This document shows, in pieces, positions 36,211 to 48,640 of a DNA stretch of 64,000 nt. How positions within the stretch are numbered: position 1 is the stretch's first letter; every line of letters begins with the position of its first letter. The notes under the pieces are model-generated. The model worked only from the letters and a program-made list of their open reading frames with translations. It did no database searches and was not told the DNA's origin. Source of the DNA: Taiwanofungus camphoratus (lineage: Eukaryota; Basidiomycota; Agaricomycetes; Polyporales; Taiwanofungaceae). The stretch is taken from the NCBI GenBank assembly GCA_003999685.1, contig CP021223.1:2170001-2234000 (forward strand), read 5' to 3'. The position numbers and the translations under genes are program-made.

Positions 36211-37702
36211 CGGGTGCCAATCGAGACGGGGCGACTCGGTTCGGTGCGACGCAATTTAGTCCCGATAAGCAGCGGTCCGATGTGATTTAGTTTGATGATG
36301 CAGCGGTCTGATTCGGTCAGATTCAGATGCCGTCAGATTCAGTTACGACTGCTACGTAGCTGCGCGTACGTCTTGTGCGAAGATGAGAAGCGAAGCGCTT
36401 CTGTGTGAGAGTAGAGAATAGGAACAGAGGTAAGTGGTGAATAAGGACAGGGCAAATGCGAATACGCACCTCAGGTGTCGTCGCAGGGCGATGACGGCAT
36501 GGCACGTGCACGTGCGCCTCGGTGTCCATGGAAAGTACAGGCATTGTGTGTTACAATGTATCACTGTCAGCGGCCCAGTAACATGACCCTCACCGGTGTG
36601 AACATGGTCAACGAGGCCTTGCACTGCGGATAGCTGTGAGTGACCCCCGGACGTGGATCTCCAGGATCTCTCTGCGTGCATGAGGCCCTACGCCCTGTGT
36701 AATAGGCCACCAGCTGGCAACATCAGGGCGAGACCTGGCGTTGCCAGGCCGCGAGCAAGGTGTCGAGGACGGTGGGAACGCGGGCGTGGCATATCGCCGC
36801 GACTGCGAGCGAGAGACGGACGCGGACGCGGTCATGGGAGCGGTCGCGCTGGTGGCGTGGGAAGACGGCGCGGTGGGTGCATCTCCCGACACACTGTGCA
36901 TTCTTCGCTGCCTCGGCGACACCCTGCGCGCGATCGATGTGTTCCCTGCTGTCAGCTTTGACGCCTGGTCTGCTTGCGCCTGTCTGTCTCGGGTCCCCGG
37001 CGGCTGGGCTCCGTGCGCCGCCGGCCGGCGGGATGGCTGCAGCTGAGGGGACGGTGCTTGGTGTTTCAGCTTGGGGGAGGTGATCAGGCCTCCAGCTAGC
37101 GCGTCTTGCGGGACGTGGCAACGACGGCACTGGCTAGAACGCTCGAGTTTAGCCTATACGAGCGCGGTGCACAGGAGAGCGGGCGTGTGATTGGGCGCGG
37201 GGTGCATACCAGGGGCCGGCTTCCATTCGACAGATAGAGCGGGTTCCATACTGGGCAAGACGCTAGACGGCGGCGGGGGGCGACATAGTGCAGCTGGCAC
37301 TGGCACTGACACTGGCACTGGCAGGATGTGAAATACGCGCAGGACGAAACAGGCATACGTGGGCGAGCAGGCGCGCGTGTTGCCATCCTCGGTGCGGCCG
37401 ATGACGTGCGCCGCTGCCCACACGCAGGCGCAGGCAGGCATTGTGCCATATCGGCGGTGGCTGTCCGGCCAGTGTCCCGGGCAGCTCGCCTGCTTTATCC
37501 GGCACACCCTCGCGTCGGGATCCGCACATGAAATCAGCCCTGCCCACCTGCGAGTCCTGGCTCCTCGTATCTGCAGACACCGTCCCAGATCTGCCCGCGA
37601 TCGCTCTTCCACTCCCGAATCTTCGCTGCTCCTTTCCCCCACGTCCTTTCCCCCCCGAGCCTGCTATTCCCCATGCCATCTCCCTCTGCCCTGTCCCCCA
37701 CT
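36211..37702. other. long divergent intergenic region
   Basis: About 1.5 kb between the start of the HAD-like gene (-) and the Mei2-like promoter. Several overlapping frames of 100-170 codons are present, but they owe their length to high GC content and show no motif or splice logic. From about 37590 the plus strand becomes strongly pyrimidine-rich, typical of a fungal promoter. Confidence 0.5.
37294..37324. repeat. short tandem repeat, unit CTGGCA/CTGACA
   Basis: Five adjoining 6-bp units, CTGGCA CTGGCA CTGACA CTGGCA CTGGCA, in the intergenic region. It is a simple minisatellite-like tract without clear function. Confidence 0.7.
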
Positions 37703-37709
37703 ATATAAG
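37703..37709 (+). promoter_or_regulatory. TATA box of Mei2-like gene
   Basis: TATATAAG in a C/T-rich region, about 245 bp upstream of the ATG at 37950, leaving a long pyrimidine-rich leader. Confidence 0.5.
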
Positions 37710-37949
37710 CTCGCCCCTCCCCGTCGTCCCCGTCCGCCCTCCTTCCCTCCGGCCCTCTTGTTCTCTTGTCGCCCCCTCCTTGCTTTCCCCGCTCCCCGTT
37801 TTTGGCATCTGCGCCTGTTGTGCACTTTGTCGGCCGTGCTGCTCGGCTTCTCAGACGCTCGTTGGATTCGCGCGTGTCCTTGTATTTAGCCACTTGGCCC
37901 CCGCTATCCCACCCCATCTTTCTTCCTCTCTGGTTCCCTCCTTGCTCTA

Positions 37950-40900
37950 ATGGATCATCACCCCGTCCCCTTTCCTACCCTCTCCCACGCAGAAGAAGTC
38001 GGTATTCTGGTTCCCTTCGTCTGTTGTCCGCTACACCTGTATTGACTATTATTCGCTCTGCGTTCGTTGTACCCAAAGGCACAAAATCCAGACGCACCGC
38101 CCACGTCCTCTTCCCGTGTCCACTCGTCGCCCTCCCTCCCCAATCTCTGGTACGTGCACAGAATTTCCCCTCTTTCCTCAGCTAGCGCACCAGTCATCCT
38201 CACGCTCACACCGCGCGCAGGCCACACACCAGCCCGCTCCCCGCGCATCTCGCGAACCACCTCCACGCCCGCTACCGCCCGCGCCTCCGCCCGCTCGACC
38301 TCGCCGCCGCCCCCGACACGCCCAGGCTCCCCGTCTCCAGCAAGCACAGCGCCCCCGGCTCCCCCGCGCGCCCCGCACCCCTCACGCCCCCGCTCACCCC
38401 CGCGTCCTCCTTCCACTCCGCCGCACACGACGCCCCCGGCCACGCCGACCCGCCCGACCCGCCGTCCCCTCTCCGTTGGCTCCACGCCGCCGCCGAGCGC
38501 GCATATCCCAGCGCAGGCCCGGACCCCGCGTGCTCCCCGGCGACGCGCAAGGGCACAGTGGTCGAGGCAGCGTCTACGCATGCGGGGTACCTCACCCCGT
38601 CCAGCGGGCGCTCGCAGTCGATCTCGTCCGATGCCGACTCGGGCTACGCCACCGTCGCGGGCGTCGGTGTGGACGTGGTGGCGGCGCTCGCGGCGGGGAT
38701 GAGCGGCGTCGACATCACGCCGCGCGACGAACGCCCCGCTGCGCTCGGTGTCCCTGACGCGGGCGCAAGCCCGAGCGCGGACTCGAGCGCGGTGTTCGAC
38801 GCGGCGCTCGACGAAAATACGCCCGCGAGCCGCTTTCTGCTGGTCAGTGCGCCGTTTTCTTCTGTTTTCCTGCGCGCTTTGGCGAGCGACTGTGCTCATG
38901 TCCACTCTGTGCGCCTACAGGTCCGCAACGTGCCCCCGGCGGCGTCCTCCGCGAAGCTGCGGGACGCGTTCGCGCCGACGGGCGATATCAAGGGTATCCA
39001 TGTGCGCTTCCAGGCGTCCGGGCTCGTGATCCTCGCCTACTACAACGTACGCCACGCCGCGCGTGCGCGCAGGCAGATCTCGGGGCACTCGTTCGCCTGC
39101 CTGGACGACGTGCGGCTGGAGGCGGGCTTCATTACGCTTGAGCGGCTCGAGATGGTGCGTTTCCCGCCCTCGTGTGTGTTTGCGATATATCCACCGTGCT
39201 GATTATTTTCTTGTGCTTTTTTGTGGCCTTTGATTGTCCTTATCGACGCAGATCACGGGCAAGTCGCCGTTCATCGCCGAGACGGACGGCGCGCTGCTCC
39301 TGTCTATCGAGGGCCGCCCGCTGCAGCCCGCCGACGTCCAGAACGTGCTCTTGTCCTTTGGCGAGCTCATGTCCTTCGGGGACGTGCCTTCCGACTCGCA
39401 CGATCAGGTCAGTCTGCGCGCTCTGCCTAGACGACACTGAGCCTGACTGATTTGGTTTCATTGCATGGCAGAGGTACCACGTTGAATACTTTGACGTCCG
39501 TGACGCGGCGAACGCGTTCAGGGCGCTGAACAAGCGCACGTTTCTCGGTGCCCGGCTGCGGTTCTTCGCGAAGAAGGACGCGCAGGCCGACTACCAGGCT
39601 GCAGCGCCGTCGCCGGACGACCCGTTCCAGATGACTCCCTCTAGCGGCTCGGGGCCGTACAGGATGCCTGCATCGCCGACGGAGAGCCTGCAGGCGGACA
39701 GGGAGAGGCGGTTCTCGGAAGGTACGCGTTCTCGCAGCGTGATGGGGGAAAGAAATAAACATGCGTGTCCGTTACTTAGGCAGGATTCGCCCGCGCAGCG
39801 TCAGTCTGAGCGAGAGCGTCGGTACTCCCGATGCTGTTCGGAAGCTCTGGAGGGGACGAGAGTCGCCGCACGAGCACGGCAGACGGTGCTCGAACGACCT
39901 CTTCTTTGACGCCATCGGCAAGGTATGACCGGGCCCATTAATATATATGACGTTTGCCAACATGTTCTGATACATTGACGCAGGTTCCTGTGCCGCCTGA
40001 GACCCCGTCAAGGCCCAGGAGCATCAGCATCGGGACCCACGACATGCCGGGAACGGCGCGGCCACAGCGCACTGGGCCCTATGCTGCTGCGCCTTCTGCA
40101 TATCCCTATCCTGACCATTCTTACCCTTATGCGTATGCTGACTCCACCACCCCGCATTATTCTGCGCACCACGCTTACCCGCAATCGTACCTCGCTGACC
40201 CTAACATGTATGCGCCTCCGGACGGCGACGGCGTCGCCAACAACCACTGGGCATTCGCTCCCCCGTCTGCACCCGCCATTGAGTACTATCTCCCGCCGTC
40301 GCCGAATCGCGCGACGTTCCACCACCCGCAGGTGGTCCCTGCCACGCCGCGCAAGCCGCTTCACTCTGCGCACCAGCGCCAAAATCTGCGCCAGGACGAC
40401 AGGGACGAGTTTTGTCCGTATATCCCCGTCTCTGCTGCGCCTTCCCCGCGCTCGTACCGTATCTCGCACGGCGCCGCGTCCGACTCGCCGCCTGCGGGCG
40501 AAGCGCGGCTGCATGCGGGCACGAAGGCGAGCGGCCAGGCGGTCATTGAGAAGAACCAGCTGAACGTGGCGCTGATCGAGGAGGGGAAGGACATGCGGAC
40601 GACGGTGATGATCAAGAACATCCCGAACAAGATGAGCGACAAGGACCTGCTCGCGTTCATCGGCAAGGTGTGCCCGCGGCGGATCGACTTCTTGTACCTG
40701 CGCATGGACTTCCAGAACGGTGCGTGTGGCTGAGGTGCGCGCGGCTGTGGTTGTGGGGCTGACCGCCTCGCGCGCGCGCGCGCGTGTGTGTAGGCTGCAA
40801 TGTTGGCTATGCGTTTGTGAACTTTATTACCGTTGGGGACCTCCTGCACTTTGCCAAGACTCAGCTTGGCGTCAAGTGGTGAGCGTGTCTTCGTCCGTGA

Positions 40901-41322
40901 CGCATTGTCCTGGGCGGTCTCACTGACGAGGTATCGCAGGAACATGTACTCGAGCGAGAAGGTCTTGCAGATGTGCTACGCTACCTACCAGTACGTATTT
41001 TCCGGTGCCTACGAGGGTCTTTCGGTCTGATCTCGGGCTCCTCAGGGGTAAGGAAGCGCTCGTCGAGAAGTTCAAAAATTCGTGCATCATGGACGAGCGC
41101 GAGGCATGGCGGCCAAAGATCTTCTACTCTGACGGGCCGAATCAGGGCCTGTCGGAGCCGTTCCCGCCTCCGACGCATTTGCGCAGGAAGGAGCGCAGCT
41201 CGTACAACCGCGGGGCCCTGTTTGTTCCCGGTGTGAACTATCAGCAACAGCGTCGCGACATGCAACCATCTGGCGGATCTATGCTGTTTCACCACCCGCA
41301 CCCCCCTCGCTTGGCTACTTGA
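37950..41322 (+). CDS. Mei2-like RNA-binding protein
   Basis: Eleven exons join in phase to 890 residues: 37950-37997, 38079-38149, 38221-38842, 38921-39154, 39252-39407, 39472-39721, 39780-39922, 39984-40719, 40794-40878, 40940-40990, 41046-41322. After a Pro/Ser/Ala-rich N-terminus come two weak RRMs (VRNVPPAASSAKLRDAFAPT and on; LLLSIEGRPLQPADVQNVLL with YHVEYFDVRDAANAFRALN). A His/Tyr/Pro-rich linker precedes the diagnostic C-terminal RRM: TTVMIKNIPNKMSDKDLLAF, RRIDFLYLRMDFQNGCNVGY, FVNF, and the tail WNMYSSEKVLQMCYATYQGK with CIMDEREAWRPKIFYSDGPN. In fission yeast Mei2 binds meiRNA and drives entry into meiosis; fungal and plant relatives act in development. A meiotic or developmental role here is inferred. 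The first small exons and the ATG are less sure than the rest. Confidence 0.93.
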
Positions 41323-41952
41323 TGATTGGGACGCCTCGATGCGAGACGCATTACTTGGAGTTTTTAGACCTTTTCGACATTGCAAATGCCTCCACTGCGC
41401 TCCGCGTACTATCACACCCCGTTGTATCATTCCTTGCGAGCGCTGATTGATTTCCACCCCTCGACTCGATGCATCTTATCCCTGCTTTATTGAATCGTCG
41501 CGCTCGTTTGTCCAGATCCATACTGCTGATCACCGTGCTCGCATATTCAGAGTCCGATTTCTGTCTGCGCTTCCATCTCTCCGCGGTGTGCTCAAAAGCT
41601 CTGTCTCTCGTTACCCTCCGGCTCGATGCCGTACTTACTCATCACGGACTCGCTCACTGATTCCATCCCGGTCTGATTTGCGTGAATGATTATACCTACT
41701 GTCTCTTTAGTCGCATCTTCCTCCTGCTGAAGTTAGTCTCTGTTGCCATTTTACTTATATTCTACGTCGTGCTGGATTTTTTTCGGCCTCTCGGACTGGG
41801 TTCGGTTCTGCCATAGACCGTGTAGTATACATTATATACCTCGCTCCCAATGAAAGGCATTGGGACCTGACATGTATGAAAGTGCTAATGATATCATTCA
41901 AAATTGTCCGCATATGCTCGAAACATGGAGGGCGTCCTGGACCAGCATGGTA
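41323..41952. other. tail-to-tail intergenic region
   Basis: 3' flanks of the Mei2-like gene (+) and the next minus-strand gene. Frames of 60-80 codons were not called. Confidence 0.5.
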
Positions 41953-42606
41953 TCACTCTTGCTCCTCTGGATCGCGTCCGGGCTCCGTGGTAGACCTCTT
42001 CGCCATGGCTGTCTCCAACTCTTGGAGCTGATGCTCCAACGTCCACCGAAGACCCTTGTCGAGCTCGTCATTCTGCAATCGCTCAATGAGCGCGTCCTTG
42101 ACCTGCGCGAACTTGGCCGCCAGCTTCTTAGAGTCCTGGACCGCGATTCTGATCAGCACGGTGGCGTAGTGGTACGCGCCGAAGGGCGTCGAGATGTCGA
42201 ACTTCTGCGTATGGCGCTCGAAGATGTGCACGACCTGCATCGCCGTGACCCGTTAGACATGGAAGCGCTGGGAGCGAACGGTGCGGAGCCTCACCCCCTC
42301 CTTGACCCAGGCCGACCACAGGTTCGCGATCGGCCCGTCGGTGAGCACGCCGTAGACGAGATGCTCGGTGATCCCGAGCGCCTCGAGGAAGCGGCATGCG
42401 GCCGTCAGGTTCATCCGCAGCTGGACCTTGCTCCGCTCGGGGCCCTCTCCGGCCTTCCTGTGCTCGACGATGACGAGCGGGAGGTCGAGGGACGGGGTGC
42501 CGCCCTGCAGCCCCTGCTTGATGGCGGACTCGGTCAGGCACTCCATGAACCCCGGGCGGCCATCGTTCACGTCGCGGACGTCGGGCGGATTCGGGGCTTC
42601 ACTCAT
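41953..42606 (-). CDS. unrecognised 197-residue protein
   Basis: Two exons, 42295-42606 and 41953-42234, joined in phase 0 across a 60-bp GTGAGG...GCAG intron. The protein begins MSEAPNPPDVRDVNDGRPGF and has a well-formed middle (SLDLPLVIVEHRKAGEGPER, AACRFLEALGITEHLVYGVL, GPIANLWSAWVKEG, VVHIFERHTQKFDISTPFGA). The C-terminal half is a charged helix (LAAKFAQVKDALIERLQNDE). The LPLVIVEHR...LYGVLTDGPIANLW pattern resembles a PD-(D/E)xK-like or fungal kinase-adjacent fold only superficially, so I name no family. GC content and codon use match the neighbouring genes, so it looks like a real host gene. It lies about 200 bp from the 5' end of LINE-B, which may have displaced part of its promoter. 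Confidence 0.65.
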
Positions 42607-42802
42607 TGCAATGGGGTCTGTTCGTCGGACTCGTGTCCGCAGCGACACGTACGATGTGTGCAGGTCGTTGGTCGGCGAGGTTGTGCCTTCTTCTTCCCAT
42701 TTTACTCAGATCGAACCCAGATAACAAAATGGCTGGCTTCATCAGCGCGGAGCTCGCTCGGCATTTCGGCTGATGGGGTTTACGGCCCCATGCGGTGGAC
42801 CC

Positions 42803-42816
42803 ATAAGGGGCAAGGA
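42803..42816. repeat. possible diverged target duplication, LINE-B 5' side
   Basis: ATAAGGGGCAAGGA here and ACAAAGGGCAAGAA at 54114-54127 differ by three transitions in 14 bases. If they are the two copies, LINE-B starts at about 42817. Confidence 0.45.
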
Positions 42817-42901
42817 CCGCTTCTCTGGTAGCTACCACCAACAGCTGTCATTTTCCCACGCTCGGAAAAAAGCAGAAAAAAGGTGCTGCACACATAGAAA
42901 C

Positions 42902-45900
42902 ATGCCAAAAGACGAGGCCATTGGCCAACAAGGTCACAGACCTAACCCGTACCCCAAAAAGGGGAACGAGAGTGTAAATAGTGTAATAGAAAAAGGGAGA
43001 GCGAGAAAGGAAGCTGATAACACAGTGACCACACTGAGCACCCCGAAAAAACAGACAATAACCAAAAGACTGAGAGAGCGACTAACAAAAACACCCACAA
43101 AACATAGACAGGAAGGAACCATGAAAGGAATAATGCTAACACGAGAGGAGGCGAACAAGTCCATGCCATCAAACCTCGAAAGAGACAATAGAAGTGTAGT
43201 ATCATATGACGACCCACCTGATGCTGAGTTCAACACAGATATATTCAATACTAATAGTGAAATAGATCACGAGATGGAGACAATAACAGATAACGATAAG
43301 AAGAAAACAAGAAAGGATATGATGAGAGATCTAGAAGAGGCGATGAAGGGGGTAACAGAGATACTGAGCCAAATGTCAAATCACGCTGAGTTCACCACAA
43401 CTATCCTAGAGGGTGCAAAGATCATCACTCAGAGACTCACACTAGGCACCGACAAACGCAACCAGACTGGAATCCAAAATGGACAAACCCATGGAGAGAA
43501 CAAAACAACAAAGAACGCTAAAGACCAAGGAACGGACCACCTTGCACAGATAGCAACATCGCTTGCGAAGCTCACAACACGAATGGACCAGATAGAATCG
43601 CAACTGGCATACTCAACAAGGGCAACCAACCAAGGGGACTCAACAAGCAGAAAAAGAGAAGAGGATAGGGATGAGGCAAGAGTAACAGAGATAAGCACAT
43701 CAACGAGACCACCCCAGACAGAGACCATACCGTCAACCGTAACTAACGTCCGAGCAGTCAGTAGACCAATAGTCCCAAAGGCACGCAACCCAGCAACAGA
43801 CATGAAAAAAGGCAAAACTCTACCGACTAACCCACTAGCAGCACACCACCCCTCCCGCATCATTGTAGAAATTCAGGATGGCGCACCCGAGGGAAAACAA
43901 CCCAAAAAAGTGCAGACAGTCCAAGACATTAATGAACAACTGCAGAAGTACGAAGACAGTAAACACATATGGGTTGTAAACGTAAAGTACAACCCACAAA
44001 ACAACTGCATTGTGTTTGTACGGGCTGACCAACAGGCAACTGAGCTGATCCCATTCGCTAATAGATTTACGGAACTAATAGCAGGAGACCGGGCGACGCG
44101 AGTCCAGGCAGATAGACCATGGTACAAGATACAGGTTAACGGCGTGAGTACATGAAACAAAAACACCAGTAACATACCAACACCAGAGGAAATCCACCGA
44201 GAACTCAAGAACAACAACCCAGACTATGCGAAAATGGAAATCCTACAGCTCCCGAGATGGATGTGACACCCATCAGACCTAAAACAACTTTTCTATTCCT
44301 TAGTAGTCATTGCCCTGGCAAACCAAAAGGACGCAGAACACCTGGTAAAGAGAATCAAAAATCTAGCCATAGCAGGCCGATTTGTGGAGGTAAAGAGATA
44401 TGCAGACCGACCACCGGTACTCCAATGCAACAATTGCTGGTCCTTCGACCACTCAGAGGGAAGATGCAAAAACAAAACCATATGCAGGCTATGCGCAGGT
44501 GAGCATACAGAGGCTGACCACGTTTGCCAGGAATGCACGAAAGAGCAGGGTGAAGACCCAATGGACCTAGACAAATGCAAACATGACTATACCTGTGCAG
44601 CGTGCAAAGGACAACACACGGCGAACTTCAGGAACTGCCCAGTCCGCTCACACAAGGTAGACATGCCAAAGACGCAACCAACCAGACCACCCATGAACAA
44701 TGGAATGACCACGGTGATACGACCTAGGGGACCCTGGTACCTAGGGAGTGCTCCGCAACGTGGCTGTGGGGTAGTGTGATAACTGTGAGGATATGAGGGT
44801 AGAAGCTACAACCTGTACGATACCGGGAAACCTGTATGTCTTGTTTTTGTAAGTGGGGGAGTAAGGGGTCAAGGGTCCTGCTCAACAGGATCTTGTTCCT
44901 AAGTGCTATACAATCCCTAAGGCCTTGTGAGGCCCTCCGAAGTACACGAAGTCCTTCGAGATTCTGCGAAGTCCTTTGAAGTTTTAGCTAAATCGCACGA
45001 GCTGACTTTGTAGGCTGTATAGAGTTAGGGAGCAATAAGCCAATGGACTATAATTTCTACTAAGCGGCAGAGGGTACAAGACTGCTGCGAAGTCCTTTTA
45101 GCTAGAGTTAGCTAAAGGGTGTAAGGCTTAGAGGTTTGTTAGAGCGAGGTGGGCGAGGTTTGGCTAGCGTAAGAGACTTGTAGGAGAGGTCGGATGGTTT
45201 GGAGAGCTAATACTTGGAATAGGAATGAGGGAACGAGGTTGCTGGAAGCTCTGAAGTGTCTGATGACGTCGAGGTGTGGGTCGGAGAGTTCGAGGGCGTA
45301 GAGAGATGTACTATAGCCTGTAATGAAGGCTATGGGGGAGTCGGGTTATTCGTAGGACGTAGGGATGACACAACGTGAGCCTAAGGGTATAACTAAGGCG
45401 GAGGCCCACCAGATAGGTGCTATAAGAGGTGCTGAAGGGCACGAAGTCACGGCGACTTCGTAGATCGTAGTGCGTAGTTCGGGAAGCGTAGACGTGGTTC
45501 GTAGATATATCGCGAGCGTAGACGTAGTTCAAAGGTACTGAAACGGAACTGGGGTGGAGACTTAGGGACCTTAGGACCATTCCTAAGGTTGTACTCGCGG
45601 CGCTTTCCTGAGATCGGAGCTACAGGGGAACTAGTATTTCAACGAGAGAAGCGTGCACTGAGGGGTCTCTCTTGTACATAGTAAACTACCTCTAACTAAA
45701 TAGGGGAACATGAGGTGAACTAATCTTGCGCGAAGCGATCCTTACGAGTCCGAAATGTGTACTAAAGCGCATGGACTCCGAAGTGAACACGAGGAGGATA
45801 GGAACTAATTAGGAACTGAAACAGGGGAACTACGTACAGTAGAAAGGTGACCAAGTTCATTCACGAGGGCGGGATGACTATCCGAGAGCAGCCATGCACC

Positions 45901-46831
45901 GTGATCACCTATCTTAGTGGGCTAAGAGCGCACAAAGTCCTTAGCAGCGGGACTTGGCCTAATCGGGGCAGGAGGTGTCCTAAATGGGTGAAGGGTCATA
46001 TGGGTACGCCCTAGGATGACCTTATGGCATAGGATCGAGACCCATGGGGGTGCACAAGGCTTCCTAAGTCCAACTTCCAGAACTTCGGACCGTTTCGGAG
46101 CCTATTGGAGGTAGCTGCAATCACAAGAGCTAGGAGAGACTTAGCTAAGACTTCTTAGCTAAGCCCGGGATGAGTGACGTAGTAGATAGGACCTAGATCC
46201 AATGGAACAGTATGGGAGGGCCGGCAGTGTCCGATAGTGGACTTAGCAGGAGTTAGGGACTTTGCGTCTAGCATTCGAAATCTCGTAGCACCTCGTGTGA
46301 CTTCGCAAGACTTCATAGGGTGTTAGGAGGGTTTAGGAAGGAGAGGGGGCGTTAGGAATATTATAGGAACCTATCCCTCCTGTCGTAGGCTGTAGGAGAG
46401 TCTTAAAGTGGTCGGTTGGGGGATTAGAAAGCTCCTAAAATCGCGATTCGGGGCCCAGGAGACTACGGGACTCATCAACGGGAGCATGGAACATGGTTAC
46501 TCGCAACCGACAACAACATGAGCAAAGGGAGAAGGAGAGCGAAAAGGCAACAGGAAGAGAAACAACAAGGTACAGACACAACAGTAAGACCACTACTGAC
46601 GCACGAACGACACAGAACCAATTCCAAGAACTTGAAGACGAGATCCAAGCCAACGCACTACACTCACTCGACCTAAGATTCCCGGAGATCGACATGGCAA
46701 GGAAGATGAGTGCAATGGACGAGGCAGATGGGGAATTTGCAAAAGCAGTAGCAACGTTGAAGGCGGTCCGACAAACAGAAGCACCACAAACCCAACAATC
46801 GATGATCACTGACGAGGAGACAATATATTAG
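42902..46831 (+). pseudogene. LINE-B ORF1 (nucleic-acid-binding, zinc knuckles), interrupted
   Basis: The open frame starts with MPKDEAIGQQGHRPNPYPKK and runs through a basic, coiled-coil-like N-terminal region (helix around MRDLEEAMKGVTEILSQMSN and LAQIATSLAKLTTRMDQIES). In-frame TGA codons lie at 44153-44155 and 44264-44266. Three Cys-His knuckles follow near 44423-44640: CNNCWSFDHSEGRC (CCHC, C-x2-C-x4-H-x4-C), CRLCAGEHTEADHVC and CAACKGQHTANFRNC. The solo-LTR-like element at 44715-46477 then interrupts it. ORF1-like sequence resumes at 46478 and ends at the TAG at 46829-46831, including an acidic helix (QFQELEDEIQANALHSLDLR). The protein would coat the LINE RNA. Confidence 0.82.
44715..46477 (+). 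mobile_element. LTR-1, solo LTR-like insertion
   Basis: A 1763-bp non-coding block with TGAT at its start and ATCA at its end, flanked by the 4-bp duplication ACGG (44711-44714 and 46478-46481). It has no gag or pol sequence, so it is best read as a solo LTR of an LTR retrotransposon; family unknown. A 1608-bp relative in reverse orientation lies at 49207-50814, and long stretches are nearly identical by eye, which suggests young insertions. Strand is arbitrary, since no internal region shows the direction. It interrupts LINE-B ORF1. Confidence 0.75.
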
Positions 46832-48640
46832 AGACGACAAACACGAGACCAATACGAATCCTACAACTTAATGCCAACACCCAGAATCAGGCAATACACT
46901 CTCTTCTCAATGCAGCAGTAGGAGAGGAACATTTTGACTTGATCCTGATAACTGAACCGTGGTGGGAGAACATCGGAGGGGGAAACCATGGACCAGTATC
47001 AGAAGCGACAGTGGGCTGGACTCCTATAATACCAGTGTCAGCAGTTCCCGAAGGAAGACGACCAAGAGCCATGGCATACGTGCAAAAACAAAAAGACTTC
47101 ATGGTAACGCTTCGCTCAGATTTAGCAAATGACCTTGACCTACAGATTCTTGAAGTCCAACAAAACCCACACCCGTCAACAATCATTGTCAATATATACA
47201 ATGATGATAAGAAACAAGGTAGGGAATCAGCCGCAAAATGCTTACAAAGAGTCTGCCTCCCACAGGACACACCCGTGATCCTATCAGGAGACTGGAACCT
47301 GCATCATCCTATGTGGTCAAGCCACGCAACACTGGCAAACGAATCAACGGAACAAACAGTAGACTGGCTAATGCAAAACAGATACACGATCAAGAACAAG
47401 AAAGGTGAACCGACATTCTACTCACATGCACACAGCTCTTGGTCAACAATTGACCTAACCTTCCTCAACCCAATGGCAACAACCCTGGATGCGACGAGGA
47501 ACTGGACTGTCGACAGGCTGAAAGCATTTGGATCCAACCACTTTGTGCTGAGGTGGGACCTTGACTATGGAACGAAGGAGATAGACAACCCCACAGGTAA
47601 AAAGTTCAATTTTAAAGCAGCTGACCCAAAAGAATGGAAAGAAGCATTCCAGAGAGCAACTGACAAACAGAGGGAAGGCCTAGGGATACTGCTGGATCTA
47701 GACGCTGACCTGACAGTGGAACAACTCGACAATGCAGCTGAGAGTCTGACACTCACAATGCAAGAGGCCAACAACGCGACAGTGCCATTACGGAAGCCGA
47801 GCGACAAAGCAAGACCATGGTGGAACGTAACACTGGAAGCAGCAAGCAGGCGCATTGCAGAACAGCGATCTCTGAACCTGGACCGCCAAAGGCATTGGGG
47901 TGTGCAGTCACCATCCGTATCGTCGCTGATAAAGAAATCGAAGCAGTACTTCAAGAGGCTATACAAGAAAGCCAGATCAGAGTGGTTTACGAAGACGCTA
48001 GAGGAAGCAAAGATGAAAGACATATGGGGCTTTCCAAAGTGGGGAAAAGGGGTACGTACCTACCCATCTCCAGCCATCTCACGAGGACCAGGCAGGGAAT
48101 CAGCGGTCCAACATGCGGACAAATGTGACGCCCTTCGGGATGAATTGTTTCAACCTCCACCACCGCTACAAGGGGTACAAGAGCCCGACCTGACAACAGA
48201 AGCAACAACAGACTTTCCGCACGCACAAGTAACGAAGGAAGAGGTGCAAAACACAATATACAACCAAGGGGCCAACAAGGCACCAGAAATCTCACAAAAC
48301 CCCTTTCGGGGAATCAGATGGGCATGGGAGGTAACCAGCGACACAATAGCAGCACTAATGCATCACTGCGTAAAAGCAGGATATCACCCTAAGGCATGGA
48401 GAAAGGCAATTGTGGTTGCATTGCCCAAGCCAAGAAAACCGGACTACACTAACTCACAAGCGTATAGACTGATTCAGCTACTAGAATGCCTAGGGAAAGT
48501 ACTAGAACAGATTGTTGCCACAAGACTAGCGTATCTGGTGACGATTCATAACCTAGTACCAGCGAACCAATTTGGGGGCCGACCAAGCAGCTCTACAGAC
48601 GATGCTATACTAACATTTGTAAATGATGTGGAAGCAGTGC

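Noticed and set aside
36608-37679. Several frames of 100-160 codons between the HAD-like and Mei2-like genes
   Set aside because: Their length follows from high GC content and they overlap on both strands without motifs.
37158-37889. Overlapping long frames upstream of the Mei2-like gene
   Set aside because: Pyrimidine-rich promoter DNA produces Pro/Ser/Leu-rich pseudo-frames; no protein family is seen.
40081-40563. Long frames overlapping the Mei2-like linker on both strands
   Set aside because: Shadows of the GC-rich coding exon; the Mei2 frame continues into the diagnostic RRM.
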